DNA of 64,000 nucleotides, from the NCBI RefSeq assembly GCF_900129765.1, contig NZ_FQWU01000001.1, positions 1,674,001 through 1,738,000 on the forward strand, given 5' to 3'. The notes beneath the pieces are model-generated. The model made no database searches. It was given only the letters and a program-made list of their open reading frames with translations, and had not been told where the DNA came from. The position numbers and the translations under genes were made by a program. The stretch's first letter is position 1, and the number at the start of each line of letters is the position of its first letter. Of this stretch, positions 8,824 to 16,234 are shown piece after piece. This DNA comes from Massilia sp. CF038 (GTDB taxonomy: Bacteria; Pseudomonadota; Gammaproteobacteria; Burkholderiales; Burkholderiaceae_D).

Positions 8824-9405
8824 TTACACCAGACCAAGCCAGCCCAGCACAGCGCCGCTGCCCAGCAGCCACAGGATGTGCACGCGCGTGCGCCACATGA
8901 GCAGGGCGCTGGCCACGGTGAGCAGCCACAGGGGCCAATCGCTTGCCGCCTGACCGCTGGCACTGCCCAGAATGTAACTGGTTGACAGCATCAGTGCCAC
9001 CACCGCGGGCGCCATGCCCAGTTTGAACGCACGCACGGCGCGCAGTTCCCTGTTGCGATGCCCCCATTGCGCGGCACTGTAGGTCAGCACGGTGGACGGG
9101 ATGAGAATGCCGCTCATGGTGATCGTCATGCCCAGCATGGCCATGCCGATTCCGCCCGCGTTCATGCCGATATGCCACCCGAGCAGCGCCACGAACAGCA
9201 CATTGGGTCCAGGTGCCGCTTGCGCCAGCGCGATAGATTCGTTGAACTGGACCTGGCTGAGCCAATGCTTGTCTTCCACCAGGTAGCGCTGCATTTCCGG
9301 GGACGTGGAAATGGCGCCGCCAATCGATAACAGTGACAGTAGCAGATAGTGCCCAAATAACGCGCCCCAGTCGCCCCAATCCATGACCAGCTGCGGCGCG
9401 CTCAT
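8824..9405 (-). CDS. Chromate transporter, C-terminal-half subunit
   Basis: A 193-residue inner-membrane protein with about five to six hydrophobic helices, one half of a short-chain (two-gene) CHR chromate-efflux transporter. The CHR signature region near residue 60-80, QAAPGPNVLFVALLG, corresponds to the conserved PGPN motif. It starts at ATG 9405, overlapping the stop of the partner gene by four bases (ATGA). The pair together equals one long-chain ChrA. The paired halves are thought to act as a heterodimer exporting chromate by proton or sulfate-related exchange; the substrate is inferred from family only. Confidence 0.85.
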   Translation of the reverse strand: MSAPQLVMDWGDWGALFGHYLLLSLLSIGGAISTSPEMQRYLVEDKHWLSQVQFNESIALAQAAPGPNVLFVALLGWHIGMNAGGIGMAMLGMTITMSGILIPSTVLTYSAAQWGHRNRELRAVRAFKLGMAPAVVALMLSTSYILGSASGQAASDWPLWLLTVASALLMWRTRVHILWLLGSGAVLGWLGLV

Positions 9406-9977
9406 GGCTTGAGACGGCGGTAGCACAGCACAACGCCCAGGCCGCCAACGCCAAGCAGCACCCACACCAGTGGCAGGCGCAGCAGTGCGACCAGGACAAA
9501 TGCCAGTGCGCCGAGGGCCGCGCACCAGGCCGGTGGCAGAGGATGGCGCTGCAGTGCCGTAGCCATTTTCAGGCCGGCTGCGGCAAACATGCCGGCAGAT
9601 ACTGCGGCCATCCCGCGAAACGCGCCTGCAACGCCGGGATGGTCGCCCAGTCGGCCATGCAGCAGAGCCAGCAGCAGAACGATGACCAGCGGCAGCAGCA
9701 ACATGCCCGCCAGCGCGGCCATCGCGCCGGGCAACCCGAAATAGCGACCGCCGATCATCATCGACAGGTTCACCACATTGGGCCCGGGCATGACTTGGGC
9801 AACGGCCCAATCCTCAACGAACTCTTCTTGCGTGAGCCACTGGCGGCGCTCGACCAGTTCGCGCTGGACGATGGCCACCACGCCGCCAAAGCCTTGCAGG
9901 GCCAGCAGCGTGAAGGCAACAAACAATTCAGTCAGTGAGGCGGGGCGCGGGCGGGCAGGGTGGGGTGGTGCGGGCAT
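9402..9977 (-). CDS. Chromate transporter, N-terminal-half subunit
   Basis: A 191-residue inner-membrane protein, the first half of a two-gene CHR chromate transporter. It has the N-terminal GFGGVVAIVQRELVE and the conserved AQVMPGPNVVNLSMMIG motif, then about four to five more hydrophobic helices. Its stop overlaps the start of the second half (ATGA at 9405-9402), indicating coupled, equimolar expression. Upstream, 9978-10018 separates it from the zinc-finger protein. No ChrB-type regulator is visible in the vicinity. Confidence 0.87.
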   Translation of the reverse strand: MPAPPHPARPRPASLTELFVAFTLLALQGFGGVVAIVQRELVERRQWLTQEEFVEDWAVAQVMPGPNVVNLSMMIGGRYFGLPGAMAALAGMLLLPLVIVLLLALLHGRLGDHPGVAGAFRGMAAVSAGMFAAAGLKMATALQRHPLPPAWCAALGALAFVLVALLRLPLVWVLLGVGGLGVVLCYRRLKP

Positions 9978-10018
9978 GCGCCATTATCGCGCCGTGCAGC
10001 CTGCATGTAAATGCGCGC

Positions 10019-10195
10019 CTAGCCCCCACCAATGCCCCGCATGACGCGCCCGCTGCCGCCGCATGCCGGACATTCGGCCCCACCTGCCAGCTTGCCTTTG
10101 CCGCTGCATTGATCGCAAATGTCTTCGGCGGCACCTGGTGTGCCTGGGGCGGCTTCATCGCCGGGGTTGAGTGGTACGTCACTGGGGGATGGCAT
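10019..10195 (-). CDS. Small DnaJ-type zinc-finger protein
   Basis: A short protein (58 residues from ATG 10195) with two CxxCxGxG motifs: CDQCSGKG near residue 27 and CPACGGSG near residue 42. This is half of the four-motif DnaJ cysteine-rich domain and should bind one zinc ion. The N-terminal part is Pro/Asp/Ala-rich and probably disordered. There is no J domain, so it is not a full co-chaperone. The start is uncertain: no good ribosome site precedes 10195, and an in-frame ATG at 10282 would extend it to 87 residues. It is 41 bp upstream of the chromate transporter genes on the same strand. Role unknown. Confidence 0.65.
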   Translation of the reverse strand: MPSPSDVPLNPGDEAAPGTPGAAEDICDQCSGKGKLAGGAECPACGGSGRVMRGIGGG

Positions 10196-10404
10196 GGGAG
10201 GCTCGCAAAAAGTGGCAGGAAGTTCGGCAATTCTAGGCCGCTGGGACAGGCCCCGCAGTTCGATACTATTCAGAAACGGCATACAACTTTATTGTTGATT
10301 CGATGGGAGCCTGATATTGACTTTGAACTTTATTGACGGATACTCCCTAGGTAGTTTTTGGCTCACCTGCATACCAGAATTTTTTCCACGAGGTAGGGAT
10401 AGCG

Positions 10405-10629
10405 ATGAATCGACACGAGACGGACCATGGGGGCCTGGCCCTTGCCCAACCCGACTACCAGCGCATCGATGTGCGCCGGCGCGACATCGTGAACCATGGC
10501 ATTTCGGTCCAGGAAAGCAGCAATACGGTGTCTGCCATTGAATACCTGAAAGCCCACGATATCGACCCCGATGTGATTGAACGTGTCTTGTTGGAACCAC
10601 ATCGCCGGCGCGTCCCGCACAGCCACTAG
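10405..10629 (+). CDS. Small uncharacterised protein, 74 aa
   Basis: ATG 10405 is preceded at about 8 bases by GAGGTAGGG, a good ribosome site, and a probable intrinsic terminator follows about 70 bp after the stop, so this looks like a real monocistronic gene. The product is hydrophilic and rich in Asp, His and Arg. The C-terminal half, with the SAIEYLKAHDIDPDVIERVL stretch, is a probable helix-turn-helix-like or helical hairpin segment ending in a basic, His-containing tail. I do not recognise the family. It is isolated from its neighbours by AT-richer DNA. Confidence 0.65.
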   Translation: MNRHETDHGGLALAQPDYQRIDVRRRDIVNHGISVQESSNTVSAIEYLKAHDIDPDVIERVLLEPHRRRVPHSH

Positions 10630-10700
10630 CCTGGCTTGCCTGGCGCTGTTGCCATTTGCGCAGCTGCACCGGGGAAATGATCAGAACAACAATAAAAACA

Positions 10701-10720
10701 GGCCTTGACAAGGGCCTTTT
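10701..10720 (+). terminator. Probable intrinsic terminator
   Basis: GGCCTT and AGGGCC arms (one G-T wobble) close a GACA loop and are followed directly by TTTT at 10717-10720. It is about 70 bp after the 74-aa gene and correctly oriented for it. Confidence 0.55.
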
Positions 10721-10747
10721 GGCGCTGAGTTATGCACAAAAAAGGCG

Positions 10748-10930
10748 GGTAGGAAATTTCCTAATATTTTTCGGCGCCGCGCGCATTGACTTTGCAAGTG
10801 CTTGATTTTAAATGATTAATTTTCTGCCTTTTGAACGGGCATTTTGTTGAAACCCGCATCGTTACTGGTCTCCTGCCTGTCAAGGGGCGCTTATCCACAA
10901 AGTTATCCACACTGATTGTGGATATCTGAA
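10748..10930. repeat. Intergenic repeat copy 1 with three DnaA-box-like motifs
   Basis: This AT-rich element shares clear similarity with 14161-14350 over its whole length, in the same orientation. At its right end it carries TTATCCACA at 10891-10899 and again at 10903-10911, then the inverted near-match TGTGGATAT at 10917-10925. TTATCCACA equals the strongest DnaA boxes of E. coli. The spacing of the three motifs (12 and 14 bases start to start) is identical in both copies. The rest of 10630-11102, about 470 bp without a gene, holds only the terminator and the LexA-like site listed separately. Confidence 0.75.
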
Positions 10931-11056
10931 AAAGTGCTTTAGAAACGGCCACTTAGCAGCGCAAGCATGCTGTTCACGCAAGCTTTTCAATGTACAGACA
11001 AGGTTTTTTTCGTGCGCGGGAACGCATCCGGCTGCGAATGTTCTTGCACGGCAGCA

Positions 11057-11072
11057 CTGGGTAAATGTACAG
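11057..11072 (+). promoter_or_regulatory. LexA-like SOS box upstream of helicase
   Basis: CTGGGTAAATGTACAG fits the CTG-N10-CAG core of LexA operators, with one deviation (G for T at position 4). It ends 30 bases before the helicase start codon, in promoter position. Confidence 0.5.
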
Positions 11073-11102
11073 TATTATCCTTTCCTCCCCGATTGCCGCA
11101 AG

Positions 11103-13193
11103 ATGCACGCCGATTCCCCCGCCATCGCCCAGGACGATCCCTTCGCCAGCCTGAATCCGGCGCAGCGCGACGCGGTCGAGCACGACATAGTGCTACCGCC
11201 AGCGCAGTCGCGGCCCTTGCTGGTGATCGCCGGGGCCGGTTCTGGGAAGACCAGCACGCTGGCGCACCGGGTGGCGCGTCTAATCACCAGTGGGGCCGAT
11301 CCGCAGCGCATTTTGTTGCTGACTTTTTCGCGCCGCGCCGCCAACGAAATGGGCACCCGTGCCGGCAGCGTGCTACAGCGCGTGCTGCAGCGCGGCGCCA
11401 CCCAGGCGCCGGCCAGCCTTCCCTGGGCCGGCACCTTTCACAGCATTGGCGCGCGCCTGCTGCGCCAGTTTGCAGGGCGCATCGGTCTGGATGAGGCATT
11501 CACCATCCATGACCGCGGCGATTCCGAAGACTTGATGGGCATGGTGCGCCACGAGATTGGCCTGACCCAGACCAGCAAACGCTTTCCCCTCAAAGGCACT
11601 TGCCTGTCGATCTACTCGCGGGTGGTCAACAGTCAGGACACCTTGACGCGCGTGCTGCAAAGTACCTTCCCCTGGTGCATTGAATGGGAGGCCGAACTGA
11701 AGACCCTGTTTGGCGCCTACGTCGACGCCAAGCAGGAGCAGAACGTGCTCGACTACGACGACTTGCTGCTGTTCTGGTCCGAGATGGCGTCCGACCCGGA
11801 GCTGGGGCCCGAAATTGGCGGCCTGTTCGACTACGTGCTGGTCGACGAATACCAGGACACCAACCGCTTGCAGGCGGCCATTTTGACGGGCATGAAACCG
11901 GACGGGGCAGGCGTGATGGTGGTCGGCGACGATGCCCAGTCGATTTACTCGTTTCGCGGCGCGACGGTGCGCAACATCCTCGACTTTCCGCAGCAGTTCA
12001 GCCAGAGCGCGCGCCTGGTCACGCTCGAACGCAACTACCGCTCCACCCAGCCGATCCTGGATGCCTCGAACGCCCTGATCGCGGCGGCGCTGGAACGCCA
12101 CGCCAAGACCTTATGGACCGACAAGGCCTCAAGCGCCTTGCCGCAACTGGTGCTAATTCCCGATGAAGCCGAGCAGGCGCGCTGGGTCTGCAACCGCGTG
12201 CTGGAACAGCGCGAAGCGGGTATGGCGCTGACCCAGCAGGCAGTGCTGTTTCGCGCCGCCAGTCACAGTGCTGCGCTGGAACTGGAGCTGATGCGCCGCA
12301 ACGTGCCGTTCGTGAAATTTGGCGGACTCAAGTTTCTGGAAGCGGCCCACATCAAGGACGTGCTGGCGGTACTGCGCTTCGCCCAAAACCCCAGCGGCCG
12401 CATGGCCGGCTTTCGGGTAGCGCAACTGGTCCCTGGCATCGGCCAGACCACGGCCACGCGCTTGCTCGATGCCATGAGCGAGGCGGCCGATCCGTTGTCG
12501 GCCCTGCAGGCATTCGCCGCCCCGCCCAAGAGCCGGGCGGATTGGGAGCCATTTGTTGCTCTGTACACGGCCTTGCGCGCGCCTGGCTTGCGCTGGCCCG
12601 CCGACATCGAGCTGGTCAAGAACTGGTACGTGCCGCACCTGGAGCGCATGCATGACGACGCCACCGTGCGCGCCGCCGACGTCGAACAACTGGCGCGCCT
12701 GGCGGGCGGCTATGGCTCGCGCGAAACCTTTCTCGCCGAGATCACGCTCGATCCGCCCGAAGCGACCAGTGACCGTGCCGGACCGCCCCTGCTGGACGAG
12801 GATTATCTGATTCTGTCGACCATCCATTCGTCCAAGGGGCAAGAATGGAAATCGGTCCATGTGCTCAATGTGGTTGATGGCTGCATTCCATCCGATATGA
12901 GCACCGGCAACGCCGACGATATCGAAGAAGAGCGGCGCCTGCTGTATGTGGCCATGACGCGCGCCAAGGAGCAATTGCACCTGGTGTTGCCGAATCGCTT
13001 TTTCATCAAACAGCAGGCGCAGCTGGGCGACCGCCATGTCTACGCGGCGCGCACGCGCTTCATTACGGGCGCCATGCTGAAGTTATATGAGGAATGCGTG
13101 TGGACCAGCGCCGACACCGCGCACAGCCGCAAGCCCATGCCCGACAGCATACGCATGCTGGTGCGCGAACGGGCCCGCAACGCCTGGAAGTAG
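11103..13193 (+). CDS. UvrD/Rep/PcrA-type ATP-dependent DNA helicase
   Basis: A 696-residue superfamily 1A helicase. Motifs in order: Q-motif-like LNPAQRDAVEH near residue 18; Walker A GAGSGKT near 44; motif Ia LLLTFSRRAANEM; Walker B DEYQD near 248; motif III GDDAQSIYSFRGA; motif IV ERNYRSTQPIL; motif V TIHSSKGQEW; motif VI EERRLLYVAMTRAKE. Length matches Rep/UvrD (670-720 aa). Such enzymes unwind 3'-5' in repair or at stalled forks. A LexA-like box sits just upstream, suggesting damage induction as for E. coli uvrD. Whether it is the genome's UvrD, Rep or an accessory paralogue cannot be settled here. The gene ends 4 bp before a convergent response-regulator gene. Confidence 0.93.
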   Translation: MHADSPAIAQDDPFASLNPAQRDAVEHDIVLPPAQSRPLLVIAGAGSGKTSTLAHRVARLITSGADPQRILLLTFSRRAANEMGTRAGSVLQRVLQRGATQAPASLPWAGTFHSIGARLLRQFAGRIGLDEAFTIHDRGDSEDLMGMVRHEIGLTQTSKRFPLKGTCLSIYSRVVNSQDTLTRVLQSTFPWCIEWEAELKTLFGAYVDAKQEQNVLDYDDLLLFWSEMASDPELGPEIGGLFDYVLVDEYQDTNRLQAAILTGMKPDGAGVMVVGDDAQSIYSFRGATVRNILDFPQQFSQSARLVTLERNYRSTQPILDASNALIAAALERHAKTLWTDKASSALPQLVLIPDEAEQARWVCNRVLEQREAGMALTQQAVLFRAASHSAALELELMRRNVPFVKFGGLKFLEAAHIKDVLAVLRFAQNPSGRMAGFRVAQLVPGIGQTTATRLLDAMSEAADPLSALQAFAAPPKSRADWEPFVALYTALRAPGLRWPADIELVKNWYVPHLERMHDDATVRAADVEQLARLAGGYGSRETFLAEITLDPPEATSDRAGPPLLDEDYLILSTIHSSKGQEWKSVHVLNVVDGCIPSDMSTGNADDIEEERRLLYVAMTRAKEQLHLVLPNRFFIKQQAQLGDRHVYAARTRFITGAMLKLYEECVWTSADTAHSRKPMPDSIRMLVRERARNAWK

Positions 13194-13197
13194 CGCC

Positions 13198-14091
13198 TCA
13201 GGTCGGGTCGAGGCGAGTGGCCACGGCCACGTACTGGTAGGGCGTGCCGCCAGCATCGCGAAACGCCAGTGCCGCGCAGCGCAGCTGGACGGCGGCGCCT
13301 GCATTGGTGTGGGTAGCAATGTCGCCAGCCCATCCGCCTTCGCGCGCCAATGCCTGGACCAGTTCAGTGCGCAATGGTTCGGGGAAAGGGGCGGCATGCA
13401 GCGCGTGCAAATCGCGCCCCAGCAAGGCTTCGCGCGACCAGCCCGCCAGCCGGCACAGGGCAGGGTTGGCGTCGGTGATGCGGCCGGCGCCGTCGAGCGT
13501 GAGCACCAGCGCATGCTGCTCGACCACGGCATTGAGTTGCTGTGCACGCGACAGCGCGTTGCGCAGCGCCTGGCGCTGGGCGCTGGCCGCGGCCAGTGAG
13601 GCGTAGGCGCGCAGCGAAGAAATGACGGTGGTGAACAACTTGCGCGTGGTGAGGTCGGTCTTGCACCAGAAGTCGTTGATATCGTAATCGACGATGATGC
13701 TATGTTCGAGCGCCTGACCGGGCTGGCCGGTACGCAGCACAATGCGCACCATGTCATTGCCCAGCTGCTCGCGGATCTGGCGCGCCAGCCACAGGCCGGC
13801 ATCGGGCGTTTCCATGATCACGTCCAGCAGTACCAGGGCAATGTCCGGCGTTTCCTGCATGATGGCCAGCGCTTCCTGGCCCGTGTAAGCATGCAGGAAG
13901 GAGAGGCGGCGCCCCTGAAACTTGGTGTTGCTGAGCGCGAATTTGGTGACCACATGGACATCGACATCATCGTCGACAATCAGAATGCGCCATGGCACGC
14001 TGTCCTGCGCGCTGGCCGCGAACAGGTCGTCAGGGTCATCTTCCTGCAGGATGAGGTCGCGGTCGGTGCCGCCGTCAGCGTTTTCAGGCAT
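13198..14091 (-). CDS. Response regulator with receiver and PAS domains
   Basis: A 297-residue cytoplasmic protein. After a short acidic N-terminus comes a receiver domain: acidic patch ILIVDDDVDVH near residue 37, phosphoacceptor Asp in VLLDVIME, the Thr of RTGQPGQ, and Lys in FWCKTDLT. The strand and loop pattern is that of receivers usually followed by DUF3369. A PAS domain follows (about 190-290, NAVVEQHALVLTLDGAG to the end). No DNA-binding, kinase or GGDEF output is present, so it may act as a phospho-relay sensor or partner of another protein. It is monocistronic and converges on the helicase gene. Confidence 0.85.
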   Translation of the reverse strand: MPENADGGTDRDLILQEDDPDDLFAASAQDSVPWRILIVDDDVDVHVVTKFALSNTKFQGRRLSFLHAYTGQEALAIMQETPDIALVLLDVIMETPDAGLWLARQIREQLGNDMVRIVLRTGQPGQALEHSIIVDYDINDFWCKTDLTTRKLFTTVISSLRAYASLAAASAQRQALRNALSRAQQLNAVVEQHALVLTLDGAGRITDANPALCRLAGWSREALLGRDLHALHAAPFPEPLRTELVQALAREGGWAGDIATHTNAGAAVQLRCAALAFRDAGGTPYQYVAVATRLDPT

Positions 14092-14160
14092 GGGTCAACA
14101 CTATGACAGCAGGGCCAGTTTGTCAAAGAAAAATCGGAGTTATCCCCTGTCAGCCGCCTT

Positions 14161-14350
14161 TGTAGGAATTCGCCTAATAAATGTAGGACGCTGCTCAAGC
14201 CCCCATTTCTAAGTACTTGATTTTATTCGAGTTAAATTTTGCCTCTGGAATGAGCAATTTGTCGAAACCCGCTTGAATACGGGGCTTCCTGCTTGTCAAG
14301 TGGGGTTTATCCACAACCTTATCCACATGTTTTGTGGATATCAAAAAAAA
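14161..14350. repeat. Intergenic repeat copy 2 with three DnaA-box-like motifs
   Basis: This is the second copy of the element at 10748-10930. It has TTATCCACA at 14307-14315 and 14319-14327 and inverted TGTGGATAT at 14333-14341, in the same orientation and with identical spacing. Between the motif block and the left end, shared runs such as GAAACCCGC, TTGATTTTA and CCTAATA are interspersed with substitutions. It fills the ~280 bp between the response-regulator start and the HD-hydrolase stop, which are read in the same direction. Confidence 0.75.
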
Positions 14351-14373
14351 GCGTGAAGAATCTTAGACTTAGA

Positions 14374-14949
14374 TTAGTTGAGGACGGATTGACCATGGTC
14401 CATTTGCAAGCGAATAAACTCTTGCAGAAAAGCTTGCTTGGCCGCGCCGGGCGCCATCGGGACAATGCGCGCGGGCAGGGCGGTAATGCCATCGAGGTAG
14501 GCCCACCGCTCGCTTGAGTGCGGCATGAGGTCACGTTTTTCGGTTGCCAGCGCGATCAGGTCGGCGCGTTTGATTGGCTGGTAGTTGGCAAAATCGATGC
14601 CGAAGGTCGTTGCGATGATGGCGCTGACCTTGTCTTCCAGTGCGGCGAACTCGGGCAGCAGCACCTTGAGCGGCTTGACCATGTCACCCAGATACGCCTC
14701 GGCTGCGTCGTGCAGCAGAGCGGCCAGGCGCAGATCGGCCGGCACCAGGGAAGCGACGACCAGGCTATGCTGTGCGACCGAATAAAAAGCTTGGGTCTGC
14801 CCGTTGAACCGGCATTGATAAGCCAGGCCATGCGCAATATCTTCGATGGCGACCCGATCAATACGCGGTTCAAGCGGGTAAAAGCGGTTGCCCAAAAATG
14901 TGGAGACGTAGGGCGTAGTCACTGTGTTGGCCGGCGTGGTAGTGTTCAT
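14374..14949 (-). CDS. HD-domain hydrolase (YfbR-like nucleotidase type)
   Basis: A 191-residue HD-superfamily metal-dependent phosphohydrolase. The metal ligands are visible: His in SVAQHSLVVA near residue 62, the HD pair in ALLHDAAEAYLGD near residue 80, and a later Asp in KRADLIAL. The arrangement matches the YfbR-type dNMP 5'-nucleotidases and related small HD proteins. The N-terminus (TFLGNRFYPLEPR) is typical of a group often annotated simply as phosphohydrolase. A LexA-type box lies 14 bases before the ATG on the minus strand, so DNA damage may induce it, consistent with nucleotide-pool sanitation. The substrate is inferred. Confidence 0.85.
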   Translation of the reverse strand: MNTTTPANTVTTPYVSTFLGNRFYPLEPRIDRVAIEDIAHGLAYQCRFNGQTQAFYSVAQHSLVVASLVPADLRLAALLHDAAEAYLGDMVKPLKVLLPEFAALEDKVSAIIATTFGIDFANYQPIKRADLIALATEKRDLMPHSSERWAYLDGITALPARIVPMAPGAAKQAFLQEFIRLQMDHGQSVLN

Positions 14950-14962
14950 GAGTGCGTCAATA

Positions 14963-14978
14963 CTGTGTTTTTATACAG
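14963..14978 (-). promoter_or_regulatory. LexA-type SOS box upstream of HD hydrolase
   Basis: CTGTGTTTTTATACAG (plus strand) is a full CTGT-N8-ACAG operator, placed 14-29 bases upstream of the HD-hydrolase start at 14949. Confidence 0.65.
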
Positions 14979-15058
14979 TATAGAGCAAATCGCCCGGCTT
15001 GTCACGCGGCAGTCCGCCCCGCTGCAGCGTTTACAATAGCCGCTTTATTCCTTTCCCC

Positions 15059-15964
15059 GTGCACGTGACGCGATCCCTACTGCCCCCACCAGCATTGCCC
15101 CGCGCGCGCCAGTTGCTGTCCGTGCACGCGCTCATGCACATGGATCGGGCGCAATACCAGCTGTTCGAGGTGGGCTGCGGGACCCTTGCCTTGTTTTGCG
15201 GCGCCCATATCCCGGGAGCGCACTGGCTCGATACTGCCCGTCTGGAGAGCGCGCCGCTGTACAACAAAGTGAGCGACGCTGCGCTGTTGGCATTGCTGCT
15301 TGAGCTGGGGATCGGTGCACACAGCACGCTTGTGCTGTATGGACGTAACAGCCTTGCCGCCGCGCGCGCCGCGCATTTGATGTTATATGCCGGCGTGCGC
15401 GATGTACGCCTTCTGGACGGCGGCTTTCCCGCCTGGCAGGCGGCTGGCTTGCCTTGCGTCAGCGGCGCGCCGCCCGCCCCGCTGCGCTGCGCCAGCTTTG
15501 GCGCGCCATTTCCCGCTTGCCCGCACTTCCTGCTGGACATGGCCGCCACACGCGCGGCGCGCTACCAGGGCGGTACCGTCCTGGTCAGCATCCGGACCCG
15601 GGCTGAATTTAGCGGCGCCACCTCCGGTTACTGCTACATTGACGCGCGCGGGGACATTCCCGGTGCGCGCTGGGGCCATGCGGGCTGCGAAGGCGATGTT
15701 GACAGTATGAGTGACTTTCAGAACGCAGATGGATGCATGCGCCCGGGCGCGCAGATCACGCGCATGTGGGCCAGCAACGGGATCGAACCCGGACGGCACG
15801 TGGTTTTTTACTGCGGCACTGGCTGGCGTGCATCGCTGGCGTTTTTTTATGCCTGGCTGATGGGGTGGGACAATATTGCCGTGTATGACGGCGGTTGGTA
15901 CGAATGGTCGCTTGATCCCGCCAATCCCGTATTGTGCCGCTTGGACACCCCCGAGACCGCCTGA
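15059..15964 (+). CDS. Two-domain rhodanese-family sulfurtransferase
   Basis: About 301 residues from GTG 15059; an in-frame TTG at 14999 would add 20 unlikely residues. There are two tandem rhodanese domains. The N-terminal one has IPGAHWLD and LLDGGFPAWQAAG but no active-site Cys: its loop reads LYGRNSLAA. The C-terminal one keeps the canonical loop FYCGTGWRAS, with the catalytic Cys expected to carry a persulfide, and also IPGARWGH and YDGGWYEW. This inactive-then-active arrangement is the normal one for thiosulfate/3-mercaptopyruvate sulfurtransferases. It appears cytoplasmic, since no signal peptide is seen. The CGTGWR loop does not by itself separate thiosulfate from mercaptopyruvate specificity. 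Confidence 0.88.
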   Translation: MHVTRSLLPPPALPRARQLLSVHALMHMDRAQYQLFEVGCGTLALFCGAHIPGAHWLDTARLESAPLYNKVSDAALLALLLELGIGAHSTLVLYGRNSLAAARAAHLMLYAGVRDVRLLDGGFPAWQAAGLPCVSGAPPAPLRCASFGAPFPACPHFLLDMAATRAARYQGGTVLVSIRTRAEFSGATSGYCYIDARGDIPGARWGHAGCEGDVDSMSDFQNADGCMRPGAQITRMWASNGIEPGRHVVFYCGTGWRASLAFFYAWLMGWDNIAVYDGGWYEWSLDPANPVLCRLDTPETA

Positions 15965-16155
15965 GGGGCGTTGCAATCGCGCATCAACGAGTACGGCCTC
16001 TACTCTTTTCGCATTGTATCGGGATGTAACGACATGTTACTATCATTGTCGTTTGGAAATGGACGTTCATGCAACATTTTTGCATGCGCACCTTTTCGGT
16101 GCATTCACCCCAGCCCGGCTCGAGCGCGCCCTCCCACCCAAGCAGCGACTGTGCT

Positions 16156-16174
16156 CCGACGCCGTTGGCGTCGG
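16156..16174 (+). promoter_or_regulatory. Perfect GC-rich hairpin in leader of giant-protein operon
   Basis: CCGACGCC and GGCGTCGG form a perfect 8-bp stem with a GTT loop, 52 bases before the start codon at 16227. No T-run follows, so it is not an ordinary terminator; it could be an RNA structure in the 5' leader. Further dyads lie upstream: GTAAC-N5-GTTAC at 16026-16040, CATGCA-N7-TGCATG at 16068-16086 and GCACC-N5-GGTGC at 16088-16102. Confidence 0.45.
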
Positions 16175-16198
16175 GTCTGACAGCGTGCTGTGATCGAG

Positions 16199-16234
16199 CC
16201 AGAAATCCATCAGGAGTAGTTCAGCAATGCGTCT
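16199..16234 (+). promoter_or_regulatory. Translation-start region duplicated at 23306
   Basis: These 36 bases around the start codon match 23306-23341 at 32 positions, including the ribosome site within TCAGGAGTAGT and the first codons ATGCGTCT. Confidence 0.7.

Noticed and set aside
10748-10930. Chromosomal origin of replication
   Set aside because: Only three boxes are present, a second copy lies 3.4 kb away, and no dnaA, dnaN, gyrB or rpmH genes accompany it.
14999-15058. Longer rhodanese starting at TTG 14999
   Set aside because: The extra 20 residues look non-coding and contain no conserved rhodanese sequence; GTG 15059 is closer to the domain start.
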